From Couchioplanes caeruleus (GTDB taxonomy: Bacteria; Actinomycetota; Actinomycetes; Mycobacteriales; Micromonosporaceae): a stretch of DNA of 64,000 bases. Below the pieces are notes generated by a model, which was not told where the DNA came from, did no database searches, and worked only from the letters and a program-made list of their open reading frames with translations. Position numbers and translations under genes: made by a program. The first letter of the stretch is position 1; each line of letters opens with the position of its first letter. The stretch spans positions 1,798,001 to 1,862,000 of the forward strand of contig NZ_RJKL01000001.1 of NCBI RefSeq assembly GCF_003751945.1, in the 5' to 3' direction. Shown piece after piece: positions 18,096 through 29,700 of the stretch.

Positions 18096-18098
18096 CCG

Positions 18099-19628
18099 TC
18101 AGCTTCCGGGCACGACCGTCACGTCGTCGATCACCCAGTACCAGTTGTTGCTCGCATCGTGGAAGCGGAACTTCACGGTCATCGAGGTGGCCCCGGCCGG
18201 CACGGGGACCGGCACCGACTCGACCGTGGCGAGGGCGTCCGCGGAGTAGCGCTTCACCAGTTGGTCGGCGCCGCCGTCGAAGGAGACGAGGACGTCGCCC
18301 TTCTGCGCGCCCTCCTGCCGGTAGTGGGTCACGTAGTTCACCCGGGCCGTGCCGCCCGCCACGACCGGCCAGGCCGGCGAGACGAGGGTCGAGTCGAAGC
18401 TCGTGCCGCCGGACCTGTCGGCGAACTCGTCGCTGTCGGCCACCGCGAAGACGCCCCGCGCCCGCACGGCGTTCTCCCGCTCCTGGCCGCTCTGCGTCTG
18501 GCTCCAGAACTCGTTGGTGGCGAACGTCCAGCCGCGCCATTCGGTGACCCCGCCGGTGGGCATCGCGCCACGGTCCACGGACCAGCCGGCCGGCGGCGTC
18601 GGGGTCCAGCCCGCCAGGGTGGCCGGGATGCCCGTCTCGTCCACCCGGGTCCGCAGGGCCAGGCCGTCGAACCGGTCGGCGGCACGCGACCGGACGCTCG
18701 TGCCGTCCAGGGCCACGACGACACCGAAGTGCTGCAACGCCGTCGCGGCGAGATCCACCTGCCGGACGTCCGTGGGTCGCGCACCGGCGGCGATCCCGGA
18801 GCCGGCGGCGAGCAGGAACGTGCCGCGCTCGTCGAGGCGGCAGCCGCCGTGCCCGCCGAACGGCACCCGGTGGCCGTGGTCGGTGGTGACCATGACGAGC
18901 CAGTCCTCGCCTGCGTACGTGGGCCGCGACCGCACCGCCGCCAGCATCCGGCCGAGCTGCTGATCCTGCTTCTCGATGGCGGCCCGGTAGCGCGTGCCGG
19001 TGCCCACGGCGTGCGCCACCACGTCGGTGTTGCCCAGGTAGACGAACGACGCGTCCGGATCGCCGGTGCCCAGCCGGGTCACCGCGTCCGTGGTGATCTT
19101 CTCGTCCTCCCCGGCGTAGCCGTCGGCGTCCCCGTCGAGGGTGACCCGCGTGTCGCTGGCCGTCGAGAAGGTCCCCTGGTCGTGCAGCGGCGCCCAGTCG
19201 ACGGCGGAGTACGTCGCCAGGGCCGGGTCCGCCCGCTCCAGGCGGGTCAGGAAGTCCGGCCAGGCGTCGTAGCGCTTGCCCGCGAAGCTGTTGTTCCGTA
19301 CGCCGTGCCGGTCGGGCCAGACGCCGGTGGCGATGTTCGACCAGCCGGGGCCGCTGGACGAGTCGGCCAGCGACGGGCACTGCACCAGGCTGCGGCCGAG
19401 CACGCCCTGCGCCGCGAGGGCGTCGAGATTCGGCGCGTTCGCCGCCACGACGCTGTCCCAGTTGAGCCCGTCCATCCCCACCACGAGCAGCTTGGGGACC
19501 GGCACCGCGGCGGCCGGAGCGCCCGGGGCCGCGGCCGGGGCGCCGGAAGCGGCGGCCGCCGGGCCGCCGGGAGCGGCGGCGGCGAGCAGCGCGGCGGTCA
19601 GGCTCACGCGCACGACGGAACGTTTCAT
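18099..19628 (-). CDS. secreted alkaline-phosphatase/phosphodiesterase-superfamily enzyme
   Basis: The 509-residue protein has a Sec signal peptide (MKRSVVRVSLTAALLAAAAP) followed by an Ala/Pro/Gly linker. The catalytic domain of the alkaline phosphatase/NPP superfamily starts at LLVVGMDGLNWD (first metal-binding Asp) and continues with SSSGPGWSNIATGVWPDRHG (nucleophile region), VYLGNTDVVAHAVG (metal ligands Asp and His) and TTDHGHR (second Asp-His pair), with another conserved His in PFGGHGG. The last ~120 residues form a beta-rich domain, probably for binding. It likely cleaves phosphate mono- or diesters outside the cell. GGAGG lies six bases before ATG 19628. No partner gene is evident. 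Confidence 0.85.
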   Translation of the reverse strand: MKRSVVRVSLTAALLAAAAPGGPAAAASGAPAAAPGAPAAAVPVPKLLVVGMDGLNWDSVVAANAPNLDALAAQGVLGRSLVQCPSLADSSSGPGWSNIATGVWPDRHGVRNNSFAGKRYDAWPDFLTRLERADPALATYSAVDWAPLHDQGTFSTASDTRVTLDGDADGYAGEDEKITTDAVTRLGTGDPDASFVYLGNTDVVAHAVGTGTRYRAAIEKQDQQLGRMLAAVRSRPTYAGEDWLVMVTTDHGHRVPFGGHGGCRLDERGTFLLAAGSGIAAGARPTDVRQVDLAATALQHFGVVVALDGTSVRSRAADRFDGLALRTRVDETGIPATLAGWTPTPPAGWSVDRGAMPTGGVTEWRGWTFATNEFWSQTQSGQERENAVRARGVFAVADSDEFADRSGGTSFDSTLVSPAWPVVAGGTARVNYVTHYRQEGAQKGDVLVSFDGGADQLVKRYSADALATVESVPVPVPAGATSMTVKFRFHDASNNWYWVIDDVTVVPGS

Positions 19629-19720
19629 GCGTAACCTCCGGACGAGAGAGCTCCCTGGAACGCATCGAAAACTATCACTGTCAACGCCGGGTTCCCGCCC
19701 ACCGAGCCGGGGACGAACTC

Positions 19721-20710
19721 TTACGTGAGGTGCAGGTCGTCCGCGGTGTGCCAGTACAGGACCGGGCCGTGACCCGGCTCCGCGCCGGTCAGGTCCCGTA
19801 GGGCCGCCGCGGCCTTGGCCGTGTAGACCGGCTCGGCGTGGACGCCCGCATGGTCGGCGAGCCAGGGAGCGGCGGCCGTCGATGCGGGCGTCGCAAGGCC
19901 GTAGCCCGGGCCTAGCCAATCGGCGCGGACTGTCAGCGGCGCCAGCGGGGCCGGGGCCGGCAGCCGGGCGCCGCTGCGGCGCAGCAGGCGGGCGGTCGCC
20001 TCGGCGAGGCGACGCACCTGGGGCTCGCCCATCGGGGTCTGGTCGTTGACCAGCACGCCGACGACCTGCGTGGGCAGACCGGCCAGGCCCAGGCCGAGGG
20101 CCAGCCCGGCGGCGGTACCGCCCGAACCGACCGGCACGACCACCTGCCGCGGCGCCGGAAGCTCGCCCGAGGCGACCTGGGCGGCGAGCTCCAGGGCGGC
20201 CTCCACATAGCCCAGACAGCCGCGCGGGCTCGATCCGCCGATCGGCAGCAGGCCCGGGCGCCCGCCGGTGACCGCGGCGCGGGCGAGCAGCAGACCGGCG
20301 GCGAGATAGCCGGCGGGGACGCTGCGCACCCGGCGTACGGTCGCGCCGGTCGCCCGCACGGCGGCGGCCTGCCGGGCCACGTGGTCGTCGTACGGCTGCT
20401 CCAGCGCGACGACCGCCACCCGCAGGCCGGCCGCCGTGGCGTAGCGGGCCACGGCGACGGCATGGTGGCTGCCCGTGCCGCCGGCGGTCACCACCGTGCG
20501 ACGGCCGCGCCGCAGCAGATCGGCCAGCGTCCACTCCAGCTTGCGGACCTTGTTGCCGCCGTACAGCGTGCCGTAGCCGCCGTCGTCCTTGACCCACACG
20601 CCGCTCAGGCCGGCGACCGCGCGGACCGGGGTCGGGGCGGTGCCGAGCCGCCGGAACGGCAGGCGTCCCACGATCGCGGGAAAGCGCTCGTGCAGAAGCG
20701 GCACCGTCAT
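19721..20710 (-). CDS. PLP-dependent D-cysteine desulfhydrase / ACC deaminase-like enzyme
   Basis: This 329-residue fold-type II PLP enzyme has the PLP-binding lysine in YGGNKVRKLEW (Lys54), the N-terminal LGTAPTPVR loop, and the phosphate-binding glycine motif near VPVGSGGTAAGL. Members of this family remove H2S and ammonia from D-cysteine or open the ring of 1-aminocyclopropane-1-carboxylate; neither can be chosen from the motifs alone. The start ATG at 20710 lies 78 bases from the start of the divergent megasynthase gene, and the two share a small promoter region that contains a 10-bp palindrome. A role in supplying or recycling an amino-acid precursor for that synthase is possible but is inferred from position only. 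Confidence 0.8.
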   Translation of the reverse strand: MTVPLLHERFPAIVGRLPFRRLGTAPTPVRAVAGLSGVWVKDDGGYGTLYGGNKVRKLEWTLADLLRRGRRTVVTAGGTGSHHAVAVARYATAAGLRVAVVALEQPYDDHVARQAAAVRATGATVRRVRSVPAGYLAAGLLLARAAVTGGRPGLLPIGGSSPRGCLGYVEAALELAAQVASGELPAPRQVVVPVGSGGTAAGLALGLGLAGLPTQVVGVLVNDQTPMGEPQVRRLAEATARLLRRSGARLPAPAPLAPLTVRADWLGPGYGLATPASTAAAPWLADHAGVHAEPVYTAKAAAALRDLTGAEPGHGPVLYWHTADDLHLT

Positions 20711-20730
20711 CCCCGCAGCGTACTTCGATA

Positions 20731-20740
20731 TCCCGCGGGA
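20731..20740. promoter_or_regulatory. palindrome in the divergent promoter of the megasynthase
   Basis: TCCCGCGGGA is a perfect 10-bp palindrome in the middle of the 78-base gap between the PLP enzyme and megasynthase genes. It may be an operator shared by both directions. In GC-rich DNA such short palindromes also occur by chance. Confidence 0.25.
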
Positions 20741-20788
20741 GCTACCGTGGCGGCGCTGCGTGCCGAGCGAGACCTGCCAGGAGTGTTC

Positions 20789-23700
20789 ATGACGCTGACC
20801 GACGTGCTGGTCCGGGCCGCGACCCGCGCACCGGACCGGGGCGTGGTCCACGTCGGCGACGCGGGGACCGAGCGACTCACCACCCACGCCGAGCTGTACG
20901 CCGACGCGCTGCGGATCGCCGGCGGCCTGCGCCGGGAGGGGCTGGCCGCCGGCGACTGCCTGCTGGTGGTGGCCGAGGACAGCGCCGAGTTCCTGCCGCT
21001 GTTCTGGGGCGCGGTGCTGGCCGGCGTCGTACCCGTGCCGTTGCCGCCGGAACCGGCCCGCCTGGCCGCCGTGGCGACGCTGCTCGGCGGGCCGCCGCTG
21101 GCCGGCGACGCGGTGCTCGACGGCGCCCGGGTGCTCTCCGCGTCCACGCTGCGGCGCTCGGCGCCGCTCGCCGCGCCGGTCCCGGTCACGTCCGGCGACC
21201 TCGCCATGCTCCAGTTCTCCTCGGGCAGCACCGCGACACCGAAGGGCGTCGAGCTCACCCACGCCAACCTGGTCGCGAACCTGGAGCAGGCCGCGCGGGC
21301 GAGCGCCCTGGACGGCGACGACGTCGTCGTGACGTGGATGCCCTACTTCCACGACATGGGCCTGATCGGCACCCACCTGGTGCCGCTGCACCGGCGCTGC
21401 CGGCAGGTGCGGCTCAGCCCGCTGACGTTCGCCAAGCGACCCGAGACGTGGCTGCGCACCGCCGAGAAACACCGGGCCACCGTGTTGTCGGCCGCCAACT
21501 TCGCTCTGGCCCTCACCGTACGGCGGGTGGCCGGCGAGACGCTCGACGGGATCGACCTGAGCAGCGTCCGGCTGATGATGGTGGGCGCCGAGCCGATCTC
21601 CCCCGCGGTGTGGCGGACGTTCGCCGACACGATGGCACGGTCCCGGCTCGACCCCCGGGCCCTGCGGCCGGTGTACGGGCTGGCGGAGGCGAGCGTGGCC
21701 GTCGCCTTCACACCGCCGGGTGAGCTGGCCCGACCGCTGCGGCTGAGCCGGGCGGCGCTGGCCCGCGGCGTCGCCGTGGACGCGGCGGCGGACACCCCTG
21801 CCGTGGAGCTGATGGACGCCGGCCGCGCCGTGCCGGGCTGCCGCATCCGGATCGTCGACGAGGCCGGACGGCCGGTCGAGGACGGCCTGGTCGGCCACAT
21901 CCAGGTGCGCGGCCCGAACGTCACCCGCGGCTACCATCTCGACCCGGCCGCGAGCGCCGCCGCGCTGGCCGACGGCTGGCTGCGCACCGGCGACACCGGA
22001 TTCCTGCGCGCGGGCCGGCTCTGCGTCACCGGCCGGGAGAAGGACGTGGTGTTCGTCCACGGGCGCACCTTCCACGCCTGCGACCTGGAGGAGGTGGCGG
22101 CCGCGACGCCGGGACTCGGGGCGGGGCCGGTGGCGGTGGTCGGCGCGACCGACCCGGCGAGCGGCCGGGAGCGGGTCGTGGTGTTCCTGGCGGCGCCGGC
22201 CGTGCGCGCGGTCCCGGAGGTGGGCGCGAGGGTGCGGGCCCGGGTCGCGGAGGCGCTCGGGTACGACGGTGTCGAGGTGCGGGTGGTCCCCAACGGGGCG
22301 TTCGCGCGTACCACCAGCGGCAAGCTCCGCCGCCAGGCCATGCGGGAGCGCATCGGGGCCGACGAGATCCCGGCGCCACTTGCGACGCCGGCCGCGCCTC
22401 CGGTGGCCCCGCCCTCCCCCGGCCGGATGCCGGAGAGCCGGGCCGACATGGAACGGACCGTGCGCGCGGTGTGGTCCCGGGTCCTGCGCATCCCGCAGGA
22501 GCGGATCGGCCCGGCCGACCGGTTCCTGGCGATCGGCGGCTCGTCGCTGGCGGCCATGGAGGTGCTCGCGGCGCTGGAGGACACGCTCGGACGTACGCTC
22601 GATCCGGTGCTGTTGCGCGACTGCGCGACCGTTCCCGCCCTGGCCGACCGCTTGCTGGCCGCTCCGCCCGCCCGACCGGCGCCCGGCCCGGCTCCGAGCA
22701 CGGAACCCACGGGCACCGAGCTCGCGGTCATCTCGATGGCGTGCCGCTTCCCGGACGCCGACACCCCGGAGGAGTTCTGGCGCAACCTGCTCGCCGGCCG
22801 CGACAGCGTCGCCCCGGTGACCCGGTGGCCCGGTGGCGGCCACGGCGCCTTCCTCGGCGACCCGGCGCTGTTCGACGCCGGGTTCTTCGGCATCGACGAC
22901 GCCGAGGCCCGCTACCTCGACCCGCACGCGCGCATCTTCCTGGAGCTGGCGTACGAGGCGCTGGAGCGCGCCGGTCTCGCCGGGCCGCGCCGCCACGAGC
23001 GCCGGATCGGCGTGTTCGCGGCCGTGGGCGAGAGCGGATACGCGGAGCTGGTGGCGCGGAGCGGGGCCGCCGGGCCGCACGCGATGACCGGCACGATGCG
23101 CGGCCTGCTGCCGGCGCGGGTGGCCCACCTGCTCGATCTGCGCGGCCCGGCCCTCGCGGTGGACACCGCCTGCTCGTCGGCGCTGGTCGCGCTGCATCTG
23201 GCTTACCGCAGTCTCGCCGCGGGCGACTGCGACGTCGCGGTGGTGGGCGGGGTCAACCTGCACCTGACGCCGACCGGCGAGCGGCTGCTCGGCGGGGCGC
23301 AGGCGCTGTCGCCGACCGGGCGGTGCCGGGCGTTCGCCGCGGACGCCGACGGTTTCGTGCCCGGCGAGGGCGGCGCGGCGCTGGTGCTCACCCGGCTCGG
23401 CGACGCGGACGGCGACCGGGTGCTGGCGGTGGTGCGCGGCACGGCCGTCAACAACGACGGCCGCTCGCTGAGCCTGATGGCACCGAACCCGCTGCGGCAG
23501 CGGGAGGTGATCGCCCGGGCGTACCGGGACTGCGGTGTGGACCCGGCCGAGGTGTCCTACGTGGAGGCGCACGGGACCGGGACGGTGGTGGGCGACCCCG
23601 TCGAGGCGCAGTCGCTGGCATACGCGTTCCCGCCTGCGCCGGACGGGCGGGCCCGACTGCTCGGCTCGGTGAAGACCAACATCGGGCATCTGCTGCACGC

Positions 23701-26700
23701 GGCTGGACTGCCCGGTCTGGTGAAGGTGGTCCTCGCGCTGCGGCACCGGGAGCTGCCGCCGTCGCTGCACCACGATCGCCCGTCGCCGCGGTTCGACCTG
23801 GCGGGGGCCGGGTTCGAGGTGGTGACGTCGCGGCGGCCGTGGGCCGGTCCCGCCGTCGCCGGGATCAACGGGTTCGGCTTCGGCGGCACCAACGCGCACG
23901 CGATTCTGGCCACGCCGCCCGTGCCCACACCCGAATCTGTGGATGCCGGGCCGGCGGACGGGCCGCACCTGCTCACACTGTCGGCCCGGTCCGCGGTCGC
24001 GCTGCGGGCGGCGGCCGGCGACCTCGCGGAGCATCTGCGGACCCATTCCGGGCTGCGCGAGGCGGACGTGTGCGCGACCGCCTCCACCGCCCGCGACGAC
24101 GGGCCGTACCGGGTCGCGCTGGTCGCCGACGGCGACCTCGCCGGGCGGCTGGCGGCCGCGGCGAGCGGACCGCCCGTGGGCCGCGCGCCCCGGGTGGCGC
24201 TCCTCTTCGGCGGGCAGGGCACCCAACGTCCGGGCCAGGGCGCCGCGCTGTACGCCTCCGCGCCCCGGTTCCGCGCGGTCCTGGACGAGGTGTCCGCGGC
24301 GGCCGGTCCGGTCGCGGGCCGCACCCTGCGCGAGTGGTGCACGGACCCGGCGGTGCCGGCCGGCGACCTCGCCCGCACCGAGATCACCCAGCCGCTGGTG
24401 GTCGCGTTCGGCCTCGCGCAGGCGGCCCAGTTGCTCGCGAACGGGATCCGGCCGGAGGCCGTCACCGGGCACAGCATCGGCGAGCTGGCCGCCGCGGCGA
24501 CCGCCGGGATGCTCACCCCGGTGGAGGCGGTGCTCCTGGCCGCCGAGAGGGGACGGCTGACCGCGGAGCTGGCCACGCCGGGGGCGATGGTCGCGGTGGC
24601 CGCGGACGCCGGCGCGGTGGCGCCGGTGCTGGACGCCGGCGTGGTCCTCGCGGCGGACAACGGCACCCACCAAGTGGTGCTGGCGGGGCCGGTCGAGGCG
24701 GTCGAGGAGGCGAGCCGGCGGCTGGCCGCCCTCGGCATCGACGTCCGCCGGCTCGCCGTCTCGCACGCCTTCCACTCCCCCTCCATGGCCCCCGTGGCCG
24801 GCCCGCTCGGCCGCCTCGCCCCGGCCGTGCGGATCCCGAAGATTCCGCTGCTCAGCACGGTGACGGGCGACTGGGGTGCGGCGTACGACGCGGCCTATCT
24901 GGCGGCTCAGGCGGTGCGGCCGGTGCGTTTCGCGGCCGCGGTGGACCGGCTGCGCGGCGCCGGTTTCGACACCTTCGTGGAGGTGGGCGCCAGCGTCGCG
25001 CTGGCACCGCTGATCCCGGCGGCAACGGTCCGCCCGGCCGGCGGCGACGCCCGAGCCCTGCTGGCGACGGCCGGAGACCTGTGGCAGCGCGGCGCTCCCC
25101 TCGACCGCACCCGGCTCGACGCCGGCACGCGATGGGTGGAGCTGCCGACGTATCCGTTCCAGCGGCGACGCTACTGGGTGACCGACGGGACCGCCGCATC
25201 GGCGACGGCTGAGCCAAGCGACGCGCCGTCGGTTCTGGCGACGCCGCGGTGGGTCGACGCGCCTCTCGCCCCGGCGGCGGCCCGCTCGGGCGACCCTGCC
25301 GACCCGGATGGCTCTACCGCGACCGCGACCGCGCCGGTGACGGTGGTGACGGCCGGACCCGCCACGGTCGACGACGTGGGTGCCGCCGCCGCGAGGGTGC
25401 TGGCGGACGCACCACGATCGGGACACCTCCTCGTCGTCACCGAGGACGTCCACGTCACCGGTGCCGGCGCCGAGCGGCCGAACCCGGTTCACGCCGTCTG
25501 GGTGGGCCTGGCGATGGCGCTGGCGGACGAGAGCCCGGGCCTCGGCGTCCGCATCGTCGATCTGTCCTCGACGGATCCGGCGGCCGCCCGGCGGGACGCC
25601 GTCGCGCGGGAGTCGGCCGACCCGCCGGTGCCCGGGCCCGCGCGGCTCGTCGCCTGGCGGGGCGGCCGGCGGCTCGAGCGCCGGTTCGCCGGCGCCGCCG
25701 CGACCGGGCCGGTGAGCCTGCCGCCGGACGGGCGGTATCTGATCGTCGGCGGAGCCGGCGCGGCGGGTACCGCGGTCGCCCGGGACCTGGCCCGCCGGGG
25801 ACGCCCGCATCTCGTGCTCGCGGGTCGCTCGGAGGCACCGGCCGCCCTGCTCGACGAGCTCCGGGCGCTGGGGGCGGCGGTGGAGTACCGCCGGGCCGAC
25901 GTGTCGGTGGAGGCGGACGTGGTCGCGCTGGTCGCCGGGCACGAGTTCGATGTGGTGGTGCACGCGGCCGGGGTGGTGCGGCCGGGCAGCCTGCGGTCGG
26001 GGACCCCGGCGGAGATCGCGGCCGAGCTGGCGGCCAAGGTCCGGGGCACGCGCCTGCTCGCCGAGGCGTTGCGGGAGCAGGATCCGCTGGTCGTGGCGTT
26101 GTCGTCGGTCTCGTCGGTGCTGCCCGGGCTCGCCGGTGCGCTCGGCGCCTATGTGGCCGGCAACGCCCATCTCGACGCGTTCGCCGCGGCGGAGCGGGCG
26201 GCCGGACGGCGGTTCGTGGCGGTGAACCTGCCGATGCTGACCGGCGGCGGGCTCGCCGCGGCTCAAGACCTCGTCACCGGGGTCCCCGCCGCGGCCGGCG
26301 ACGGGCTTCCACTCGACCGGCTGCCGGAGACTCTGTGGACGGCCGTCGCCGTGGGCGCATCGCAGGTGCTGGTCAGCGCGCCGCGCCGACCCCCGGAGGC
26401 ATCCGGAGTCCCGGCATCGGCGCCCCGCATGAGCGAGACCGGGGCGCTCGAGCACAGCACCACGACGGCCGGGATCGGCTACGACGAGATCGTCACGATC
26501 GTGCGGGACCTGCTGGCCGGTCCCCTGGGCGTCGAAGCGGCGACGATCGGCATCGACGAGCCGTTCCTCAACCTCGGGCTCGACTCCCTGACCGCCGTCG
26601 ACCTGGTCAAGAAGCTGGAAGCCCGGCTCGGCCGTACGTGCTCGACCACGCTCTTCTTCGAGCACCGGACGGTCGGCGACGTCGCCCGGCACCTCGCGGC

Positions 26701-29700
26701 CGCGGCGGACTTCCCGCTCAGCCCGGTGCAGCGCGCCTTCGTCACCACCGGCCGGTTGTATCCCGGCGTTCCCGCGTACGCGTCCGTCCGGCAGACCGTG
26801 ACCGGCCCGGTCGACCCGGATCGGCTGGGACGGGCCTTCGCGGAGCTGGAACGACGCCATCCGATGTTGCGCGTGCGGTTCCACCGGGGCGGACAGCGGT
26901 TCACGGCGCCGGGGACCGGGCGGCCCGCGTGGTTCGGCGTGACCACGCTCGCCGAGCCGGTGGAGACGCTCGACGCCGCCCTGCGCAACCGCCTCTTCGA
27001 CCTGACCCGGGAGGCACCGATCCGGGCGGTCCTGGCCGTCGCCGGCCCGGAGCTGTCGCACCTGCTGGTGGTCGCGCACCACGCCGCCGCCGACGGCTAC
27101 AGCCTCGCGATCCTCGGCGACGAGCTGTGGGCGCTCTACTCCGGACAGGAGCTGCCCACGGCACCCGCCGCGACCTTCGCCGACCACGAGGCGGCGCGCT
27201 CCGCACCGGACGCGGCGGACCTGGCGTACTGGCGGGAGGCGCTGGCGGCGTACCCCGGGCTGGCGTTGCCGTTCGACGGTGACGCCGGGAGCGAGCCGGA
27301 GCCGCCGTACGCCGTCCAGCAGGTGACGGCCGATCCGGCGCTGACCGCGCGGCTGAGCGAGCGTGCCCGGGACGCGGGGGTGTCGCCGTTCCATCTGCTG
27401 CTGGCCGGCTATGTGCGGTGCCTGTCCCGGTGGAGCGGCCAGTCCGCGGTGCCGGTGATGGTGGCCCGCGCCGGGCGCACCGCGCGGCTCACGGCGGTGG
27501 AGCGGATGGTCGGCCCCTTCGCGGACACGCTTCCGGTGCTCGCCGAGCTGCGGCCCGGCGAGTCGGCGCTCGCGCTCGCCGGACGGTTGCGGGACGCGTG
27601 GCTGGACAGCGAACGGCACGACTCGGTCTCCACGGTGGACCTCGCCCGGATGCTGGCCGCGGACGGTGCCGCGCCGCGGGCGGCGAGCCCGGCGAGTTTC
27701 AGCTTCGCCCGGTTCCCCGATGCGGACGGCACGAGCGGCCACGTCGTGGCGACCACCGCCGGCACCGCATCGGCCGCGACGCGGCTGGGCCTGGTGTGCT
27801 TCGAGGCGCACGGCGCCCTGCACTTCTCCTGGAACTACCCCACTTCGCTGTTCACCACGGCCACCGTGGAACGTTTCGCCGCGGAGCATCTGGCGGAGAT
27901 CGGTGAGCTCGCCGGTGCGGCGTCGCCACCGGTCCCGGTGGCGATGCGGATCCGGCGGCAGTGCCGTCGCTCGCCCGAGGCGGTCGCCGTCCTCACCGAG
28001 GGCGTGCCCCTGACCTACGGTGACCTCGACACCGCCTCCGACCGGCTCGCCGTCCGGCTGGCGGCGACCGGTGCGCGCCGGATCGGCCTGCTCACCGGGC
28101 CGGGTGCGGGCACGGTCGTCGGCGTCGTCGCCATCCTCAAGGCCGGGGCGGCGTGGGTGCCGCTGGACGCCTCGTACCCCGCCGCCCGCCTGGCCGCGCA
28201 GCTCGCCCGCGCCGGGGTGGGCGTGGTCGTGCACGACGACAGCACCCGCGACGCGGCCGGAGCCCTCGGCGACCTCACCCTGATCGAGACGCGAGACGGT
28301 GCGGACGGCACGCCGAGCCTTCCCGCGGCGGAAAACCGAAATCAAACCCCACAGAACCCTCCCGCGGCGGAGAATCGAAATCAAACCCCGGTATTGCCCG
28401 TGACCACCGGGCCGGACGACGACGCCTACGTCATCTTCACCTCCGGTTCGACCGGGCGGCCCAAGGGCGTGGTGGTCCACCACCGGGCCATGGCCAACTA
28501 TCTCGACTGGGCCGTGGCGGCGTTCGGCTACCGCGCCGGCGACCGGCTGGCGCAGACCGCGTCGATCTGTTTCGACGCCTCGGTGCGGCAACTGCTGGCG
28601 CCGCTCCTGGTCGGGGCGACCGTCGTCGCCTGGGACCGGGACACCGTACGCGACCCCGGGGAGTTGCTGAGCCGGGTGGAACGCGATCGGATCACGGTGT
28701 GGAGCTCCGTACCGACGCTGTGGGAGCGGCTGCTCGGCGCCGCCGAGAAACGCGCCCGGCGGCCGGATCTCTCGGCGCTGCGCTGGGTGCACGTCGGCGG
28801 CGAGGAGCTGTCCGCCGCCCACGTGCGGCGCTGGTTCGACCTGGTCGGCCCCGGCGCGCGCCTCGCCAACCTGTACGGCCCCACCGAGACGACGATCAAC
28901 GCCACCGCCCACGTGATCGACCGGCGCCCCGGCGACGACGAGGTGCACGTGCCCATCGGACGGCCGATCGGCGGCGCTCTGGCCGAGGTGATCGGCCCCG
29001 ACGGACGCCGCTGCGGACCCGGCGAGGTGGGCGAGCTCCACATCGGCGGCGTCGGCGTCGCCGCCGGATACCTCGACGATCCGGAGCTGACCGCGGCGGC
29101 GTTCGTGGACCGCGACGGGCACCGGTGGTACCGCAGCGGCGACCGCGCCCACCGCGACCGCGACGGCGTGCTGTGGTTCCGGGGACGCGTGGACGACCAG
29201 GTGAAACTGCACGGGTACCGGGTGGAGCCGGGCGAGGTGGAGGCCGTGCTGCGGGGGCATCCGGCGGTCGACCGGTCCGCCGTACGCGTCGACGACGGGC
29301 GGCTCGTCGCCTGGGTGCAGCCCCGGGGCGACCTGCGGCCGGGCGGCGCCGAGCTGCGTACGTACCTGGAAGAACTGTTGCCGCCGTATCTGGTGCCCGC
29401 CCGCATCGAGGTCGTGGCGGCGTTGCCGCTCACCGCGACCGGCAAGGTCGACCGGGCGCTGCTGGCGCCGGGCGGCGCGGCAGCAGGGTCCGAGGCACCG
29501 CCGGCCACGGCGACCGAACGGCTGCTGGCCGAGGTGTGGTCGAGCCTGCTCGGCGTGCCGCAGGTCGGACGCGACGACGACTTCTTCGCCCTCGGCGGCG
29601 ACTCGATCGGCGTCCTCGACCTGTTCGCCAGGCTGGAGCCGCATCTGCCGGCGCTCCCCCGCCCGACCGTGGTCTACCGGCATCGCACGCTGGCCGCCCT

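Noticed and set aside
28321..28389. CRISPR-like repeat
   Set aside because: Only two copies, no spacer variation, and the copies are in frame inside a coding domain.
28550..28930. Amino acid specificity of the adenylation domain
   Set aside because: A by-eye Stachelhaus reading gives about D-A-R-S-V-V-L-I-N. It keeps the Asp for an alpha-amino group, but I know no matching code, so no amino acid is named.
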